DNA from: Acanthococcus lagerstroemiae
Lineage: Eukaryota > Arthropoda > Insecta > Hemiptera > Eriococcidae
Length of the DNA stretch: 64,000 bases
Direction of reading: 5' to 3'
Assembly: GCA_031841125.1 (NCBI GenBank)
Contig: CM063108.1
Location: 27,455,399 to 27,519,398 of the forward strand
The notes under the pieces were generated by a model. It did not search any database. It saw nothing but the letters and a program-made list of their open reading frames with translations, and had not been told where the DNA came from. Below are positions 58,400 to 64,000 of this stretch, in pieces. Each line of letters opens with the position of its first letter. Positions within the stretch are counted from its first letter, which is position 1. Both the position numbers and the translations under genes were made by a program.

Positions 58400-58485
58400 A
58401 GGGTGTTTGCCGCGCGGAGCGCTGCAAGCAAACACCCTATTGCAATCACAGACATCTCACTTGATAAGATGTCTGTAATTGCAAT
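58400..58485. other. two adjacent hairpins
   Basis: Hairpin 1: AGGGTGTTTGC (58400-58410) with GCAAACACCCT (58428-58438), 11 perfect pairs around a GC-rich loop. Hairpin 2 starts at the next base: ATTGCAATCACAGACATCT (58439-58457) with AGATGTCTGTAATTGCAAT (58467-58485), 18 of 19 pairs around a 9-base loop. They may be a structured RNA, a transposon end or a recombination site; nothing in the sequence decides between these. Confidence 0.6.
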
Positions 58486-58539
58486 TGCTTTTTCATTTTT
58501 TTCTTTAAATACGAGTGAATTGTTTACAGCTCATAGTTC

Positions 58540-59080
58540 AGTTTTAGCTCAGTTGCGTTTAGATCGTTAGATCGGTCTTAAGGCGGAGGCGTGTGGTTCG
58601 ATTTGTATTTTACTCATAACAATAACAGTATTTATAATTTATTGTGCGACTCTGTTCTACAAAAGAAACTATTTCCTCAAAAAAAGTGAAGACATTAACT
58701 GGATTTAGAAGAGGTAAGTGTATTGTTTGTTTGTATGAAATGGGTTCTCAGTTGAATTAGCGTGTATAATGTATTTGAATCGAACCAAGTACAGGCAACA
58801 TTCTGTGAGGTACTCTTATCTGGAAATTTTCCGAGGAATAATGCGATGTGAGTTACCTATGTCTCATAAATATGTTAGCAGTAGTAAGTAAGTGGTAATT
58901 TTGGTATTCTGTTTCAGAGGTCTTTCACGAATATTTCGTTTCTCGTTTGACTATTTACTTTCGTCTTTCGTTATCAGTCAGGATCGAGGAATCATCCAAA
59001 ACCATCAACATGCCTTCAACCACAAATTTGAACTTCTATTATAATCGTGTAGCGGAATTGAAAAACGTGAATAAATAATT
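58540..59080 (+). promoter_or_regulatory. possible promoter and spliced 5' leader
   Basis: Two initiator-like TCAGTT motifs (A at 58540 and 58551) are followed by AGATCG twice (58561 and 58569). AGAAGAGGTAAGTGT near 58708-58722 looks like a strong splice donor, and TATTCTGTTTCAG ending near 58918 looks like an acceptor, giving an intron of about 200 bp. The next segment has CATCAACATGCC, a good insect start context, but the frame closes after 22 codons. It may be a host first exon, an LTR leader or chance. Confidence 0.25.
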
Positions 59081-59766
59081 GGCAGATCACGTTTTGTTTT
59101 TGAAATGACAGATTATTTTTCTCGCATTAACAGTTCACAAATTCACAGGAGTGGAGCATAGAGCTAATGTCTTTTCGTCTTATAAACATTGTAATGAGGA
59201 GTGAGAACACATTAATGTGCGTTTTCTGAAGTGAGAACATAACTTTATTTGAATGGAAGTAAAATTCCTCGTTTATTTGAATCGAAACAAAATTCCTGTC
59301 CCTCTGAATTGTTATCAGCAGTTGACAGTTCATATTCGTTGAAACTCCTGACTTTTTAAATTCCTTGGATTTATGTCCTTTGAATTTATTTTTTGTCTTG
59401 TAAAGGTAGAGTGTTTGATTTCTGCTTGCCACTTGGAATGAATTAAATGGAAAATGGAAATTTATTCTAGTTTTCTAGTTCAAGTATGTTCTGTGTTGAT
59501 CAAAGTCTGCCGGTGATAGTAGTTTGCAGCTTCACAGTTCGAAGCCTTGAACTTTTATGATGTGCGTGTAGCGTCCTGAGCTTTTATGTTCCCGGGTCCA
59601 GGGGGTGGGGGGACGAAAAGAAGACTTCAGATTCGGAGCCTTGGAGCGTCATTCGCTCATCAAAAAATACCTATTCTACACTAGCGCTTCTATACAATTT
59701 GCATAGTCCCAACTCCCAATGGCAAACACCCTGTTACTACCTCGCGATTCGCGAGGTCGCTTGTTT
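59081..59766. other. no recognisable feature
   Basis: Short frames only. The minus-strand frame 59432-59127 shows no domain. Confidence 0.45.
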
Positions 59767-59774
59767 CTTATTAG

Positions 59775-60214
59775 CAGTGTTCGGACGTTCCCGGGAATTC
59801 AATTTCGGACCGGGAATTCCCAGCTATTTTTCGGGAACGGGAATCCCATCGGGAATTCCCGGCGGAGTTGTATTCTACGTTCTTTTCTTATCATTGTGAG
59901 CCGAGTCCCACTCTTTTTCATATGGTAGAACAAGGGTAGAACTTGTCATGCAACCCTTTCATTGTAGCTCACGAATTCAGCACTACTCTTATTACCAATT
60001 CACCAGTATTCACATCATCACATCTAAAAAGTAAATTCAGCGATAGCGTTATCAACACTAACTTATCAGCAGTGTTAAGTGTTAACGGATCGGGCATTCG
60101 GGAATAGTTTAGAGCCGGGAACGGGAATGCCAGTTTAGAGCCGGGAACGGGAATGCCAATTTCCGGGAATTCGTTCCTGGAAATTGGAAACGGGAATTCT
60201 CCGTCCGAACACTG
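59775..60214. mobile_element. hAT-type MITE, 440 bp
   Basis: A perfect 8-bp duplication CTTATTAG (59767-59774 and 60215-60222). The ends read CAGTGTTCGGACGTTCCCGG and, inverted from the right, CAGTGTTCGGACGGAGAATT. The interior is rich in CGGGAATTCCCG-like palindromes and has a tandem duplication of AGTTTAGAGCCGGGAACGGG (near 60108 and 60134). No transposase. Confidence 0.9.
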
Positions 60215-60222
60215 CTTATTAG

Positions 60223-61263
60223 GAGTCAAGTAGGAGCTGTGGGACTAGAAGGAACGATGGTTTTCGTATATCACGGTACATGCGGTCGGACATTTTCGAC
60301 AATTATTTTGAATCCGAACTGCATACTGGTGACGACTATAGGTATGTTTTTCGACGCAATCAAAAGTCGACGTCTCTTTCTATCTCTCGGAGAGTTACTA
60401 TTACAAGGATAGTGCGGGGTGGAGGGATGGAATGATAAGTTAGTAGACTAGTCGGCGGAGTAATCCAGATAAGCGAAGTCAGACACGGAGCTGAAAATTG
60501 CAGCGTGGTTCATTTCGTTTCTTAAGCAACTACGTATCTAGTCACCGTTATGAATCTCGCTGCATATTTTCACCTTTGTGAAAATCTCGTATATTGTGTT
60601 CACTTACTCAGTTTGAGAACGCGTCACTCGTTTTGAAGTTTTATGTTCGTTTATTTTGTTCTCAAAATTTGAAATTCGACGGCATTTTCGGTTGTTCGAA
60701 GTGTTTTTTACAGCCGTAAAGTGACAGAACTGAAACGCCACAGTCTCATTTTTTGGATCCGTTCCCTGAGCCAACCACGTGATGAGATGAAAAGGCATGC
60801 TATAAGCCTTGTCCAGCAGTGACATTTTCGGTTTCTTTTGGTTCAATCAAGAAGATCTGAGTCTCCACAAAGTGTTTGCCGTGCCAAGAAGTCGTTTCCA
60901 GCTCCAGATTCCGAGTCCAGTACGATCTATATAACGTAAATTTGTAAACTTGAAGAGGATTCTGGATCGTTTACCTAAGGGGAGTTACGTCAATACTAAA
61001 GGGAAACGGCCCTGACTAAAATTAGATTCACTACAGAAAACGTTAACCAGGAGAAATCGAAATTTTGAGTATAACTTAAATTTATTAAACATAAAATTGA
61101 CATTTTAAAAGAAATACAAGGAGTAAAATTAATTTCTTCTCTACACGGTCGGCTCGGCTTCGGGATCCGGACTTCTATAAATTATTGGATTCGGACCTAA
61201 CGACAAACATAAAACAAACGTTTGTCGTCAGTCTAAGAAATAACAAAAAGGAGAAAAAGATTC
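60223..61263. other. no recognisable feature
   Basis: Mixed to AT-rich sequence, no supported frames. Confidence 0.45.
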
Positions 61264-61377
61264 GGCCCCATTGGGCGAACGTTCGAGTTTTTCGAACGGA
61301 ATTCTAGCTTGAATTTTGAAGGCCCCAAAGGGCGAATGTTCGAAGAAATCGAACGGAATTCCACGAGGAATTCAAAT
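61264..61377. repeat. 57-bp tandem duplication
   Basis: GGCCCCATTGGGCGAACGTT (61264) and GGCCCCAAAGGGCGAATGTT (61321) start two head-to-tail units that both contain TCGAACGGAATTC. Confidence 0.75.
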
Positions 61378-64000
61378 TATTACGATCGACACGAATTTGC
61401 ATCGATAATTTCAACTCAAATTTTGTTGACTGGCGATGATGACTTTGGCAAAACTTGTCCGAACCGAATTACGAGAATTACGTAAATACGAGAACTACAC
61501 ACGTTCTAGATTTCTTAGATGTCAATACATTTACTGATCTGTGTATCCATAATTTCTTCCTCAGCCATCCTGCACAGACTTTGCTTGTATCACTCAATGA
61601 AATATAAAAAGTAACTGCGACGAAAGTTCGATGTAAGCTCAAACGAAGACGTTACTTTCCCTTACTAAGCACAGCCAATTATTTCTTCCACCCTCAGATC
61701 TATACCAGCCAAATATCTTCACCATCATCGTCAACCTGACGTATTCTTCAACGAAGTGAAGGAAACGTGAACGGAGTTGAAGTCGAAAATTTGAGAAATT
61801 TTCGACACTATGGCGCGATTCGATCCAGACCATGCCGCCACGAGGCCGATGCTACGAGATCATCATCGAATTCGCTGCCAATGGCTCCAGGACCTTTCAG
61901 TATCGGCTAAACATTACGTTTTGTTTGTTCATTTTTATGTCAGATTCACATTCGCCTCAAATTGGAGTTTTGGGACAAGTTACTGTGCTATGTTATTTTT
62001 CAGTTCGTTCCTGCACCATATCATTTATCGACGAGTTGCTGGAGGATTTGTAGCAATGGCCACTTCGCAGATCTAGATCCATCATCTCGCTTTGCAGACC
62101 ATACGTATGGTAACGTTCCAGCTTGTCCAGTACATTGGATTACCTAACTCCAGTTTGAGTTCTTTTTGGTATTTTAGTTGAAATGCTAGGTAAAGTACCT
62201 TATTTTTGGTTTTTATCATCGACCCGTGGTATAGTGCGATTTCGCAAGTGCTAGCCTTAAGATTCGTGCTTACCAACGAGCCGACGCCCTTTCAACCCGC
62301 GTGTATGATCTGGAAAGGGCGCGGAATAGAAATTCCCTTTACTTTTGATCTTGGTTTATCAAAATTCTGGGGCTAAAAGCAATCCGTTTTATTTTATTTA
62401 TTTTTGTTTATTTCTCCCCCCCCCTTCCTTTTTGTTCAATTCTAAATTTAGTGAATATAGCCTACGTGAATGTCACGTGGAGGTTCAGCATCGTTGTTAC
62501 GCCACGTTCAGGGAGGTGATTCAAAATTGTAGGGTCCTGTGAGACCAGTATCTGTTCAAGACGCAGGAGTCGTCACCAAATCTGTGACCATCGAAAGCGA
62601 TCGTTTCCTAGAAGCACTGAGGCTCCTCGAGCTCTTAATTCGAGATCAGTAAAGCCCAAATCTCTAAATTTGAATGTGTCCTAGGGAGAAGGGGACTCCC
62701 TGTGGATTGGTTTTTTGATTTCACATTTCCTAGTCATAGACTTTTGGTTATTTTCTTTTCCAGTCTGTGATGCTGTTGTTTTAAGTATTCTAGATTTTAG
62801 GGGAGAGAGGACCCTATGTCCACATCGTTATCACTCAGTGCAGTATGATTGTAATATTTATTTATTATTGATTTCGAGCCTATGGGCATCTAATTTTTGA
62901 TCGCGTACGAACAGACGTATCACGAAGTAAGGGCCACTGCTCCATGTTTATTTACAAAACCGTCGAGTATCTCCATTCAGTCGAATTTTATTTTTATTAT
63001 TTTCCTCTTATGAATTTTCAATTTTATTTTTCATTTATGATTTATTTTATTTATCAATTTACAATACACGTATTTTGTGCTGTTCGACATGATTCTCATA
63101 ATTTCAGTGAGGTGAATTTGGAACAACTTTATTTTCTCTATTTATCTATCGAAAATGCATGGACGTACCACCATGCTAAGTGTTTGATTTATGGTACGTG
63201 GCATCCCTGGACTGGTTTCTAAATTAATTTTCCCTTTGGTGGACCTCTTTTCATTCAGGGACATGAAGAGTGGGTTCCCAAGTACTTACGTCCATTCTGA
63301 TGGCTCAGGTCTTTCGGCATTACTTCGTTAATGGAGTACCACTGGGGACAGGGGTCATCGTGGACTCGCCCAGACTCCCGTGGGGCTTAGGGTAGTCTGT
63401 GGTTAAACACCTATGAGTATGGTGATAGCAGGCTGAACGTTCGTTATTACGAGTTATTAGCCCCCTCAGTCGGCAATCTACTATCGGCAAATTTCCTACA
63501 GGTGAAATCCCTGGGAGAAACTTGTTTTCTTCTTGAGCTCTTATTCCGAAATTTGGGCGGGACATCTGGCTTTCAGGAAATCTTGCTACAACACAATTAC
63601 AGTCTAACTTTTCCATTTAGCTCTACCATTGTTGTGACCCTTTCAGTCCTAGCTGAATAAAATGTCCCAAGAATTTTCACAATATCCTGTTGGGATCACT
63701 AACAGTGTATAAATCCGTTTAAACTGCTCTACTGGGAGTATTTGAGCTGCCGAATAACATCCCAGTCTTACTTTTCCGCCAGAATGCGCCGCAGGGTGAC
63801 AATCAGCCGCTGTATTTGTGGATTCGTATTTTTCGGTACCAGTGGGATAATATATCCCATCGAATAATCCCCGTGTAACAAAGTGAAGGATTGACCTGTT
63901 CCCTAGACCATCCTCACTTTATACCAATGATTCTCGAATCGAACTGGTGTCATCTAACTCGGAAACTTGGATCCCAAGAGCTTCGAGACACCAAGATTTT
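61378..64000. other. no identified gene
   Basis: Short frames on both strands (61810-62076, 62944-63222, 63320-63616) without domains that I recognise. 63300-63620 has more balanced composition and could be part of a transcript or old element, but I cannot name it. Confidence 0.35.
62225..62310 (-). mobile_element. weak tRNA-like SINE head
   Basis: The minus strand reads GGCTCGTTGGTAAGCACG (A-box-like) and, about 45 bases on, ACGGGTCGATG (B-box-like). The spacing is a little long and the boxes are imperfect. No body, tail or target duplication was defined. Confidence 0.25.

Noticed and set aside
60223..61900. LTR retrotransposon
   Set aside because: Considered because of an AGTTACGTC start and mixed composition, but I found no second LTR, no primer-binding site that I trust and no gag-pol motifs.

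Overview
This window looks like AT-rich animal DNA, most likely from an arthropod and probably an insect. The evidence is the repeat content: non-LTR retrotransposon remains of the Jockey, LOA, RTE and R4/Dong types, tRNA-derived SINEs, many hAT-type non-autonomous DNA transposons, foldback elements and satellite-like arrays. There are no operons, no ribosomal RNA and no CRISPR array. I found no host protein-coding gene that I can name. Nearly every long reading frame is a transposon relic or low-complexity sequence. Two weak host-like candidates are a 77-codon frame at 19999-20232 and a possible spliced 5' leader at 58540-59080.

Layout, first half. 550-2560 is a Jockey-like LINE (minus strand) that keeps ORF1 and the endonuclease but has lost the reverse transcriptase. 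4197-6478 is a large foldback element, and its right arm carries a 289-bp hAT-type insertion. 7066-7315 is a candidate hAT MITE. 7731-9818 is a palindromic element split by a 1.67-kb hAT-like element with an exact 8-bp target duplication. A 436-bp tRNA-derived SINE lies at 11024-11459, and two copies of a second SINE family lie at 13198-13424 (+) and 26010-26242 (-). Next come a degenerate short-repeat tract (16680-17455), a Jockey C-terminal fragment (17784-18130), an LOA reverse-transcriptase fragment (21215-21824), inverted repeats (23655-24725), a hAT transposase relic (24990-25565), a possible BEL/Pao start (26600-27184), another hAT MITE (28514-28819) and a second 3'-truncated Jockey copy (30590-31835).

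Layout, second half. hAT-type elements lie at 33161-33727, 34877-35243 and 36255-36410; the last is nested inside a 423-bp TIR element. A ~96-bp tandem array (38130-38940 and 44222-44600) is interrupted by a nearly complete 5.28-kb LOA-clade LINE (38941-44221) flanked by a 14-bp target duplication. It is followed by an R4/Dong-type fragment (44914-46084) and an old RTE-type LINE (46262-49520, minus) that was itself hit by a 1163-bp TA-target element and a 245-bp TIR element. Further on are a palindromic MITE (49703-49876), a 38-bp satellite with an alternating longer unit (52330-53385), a satellite-filled foldback element (54262-56716) and a hAT MITE (59775-60214). The last ~4 kb are almost featureless.

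Overall the window is a nested record of transposon insertions. Several insertions can be dated relative to each other because they interrupt recognisable reading frames, inverted-repeat arms or tandem arrays. Family assignments come from reading motifs by eye; no database search was possible.
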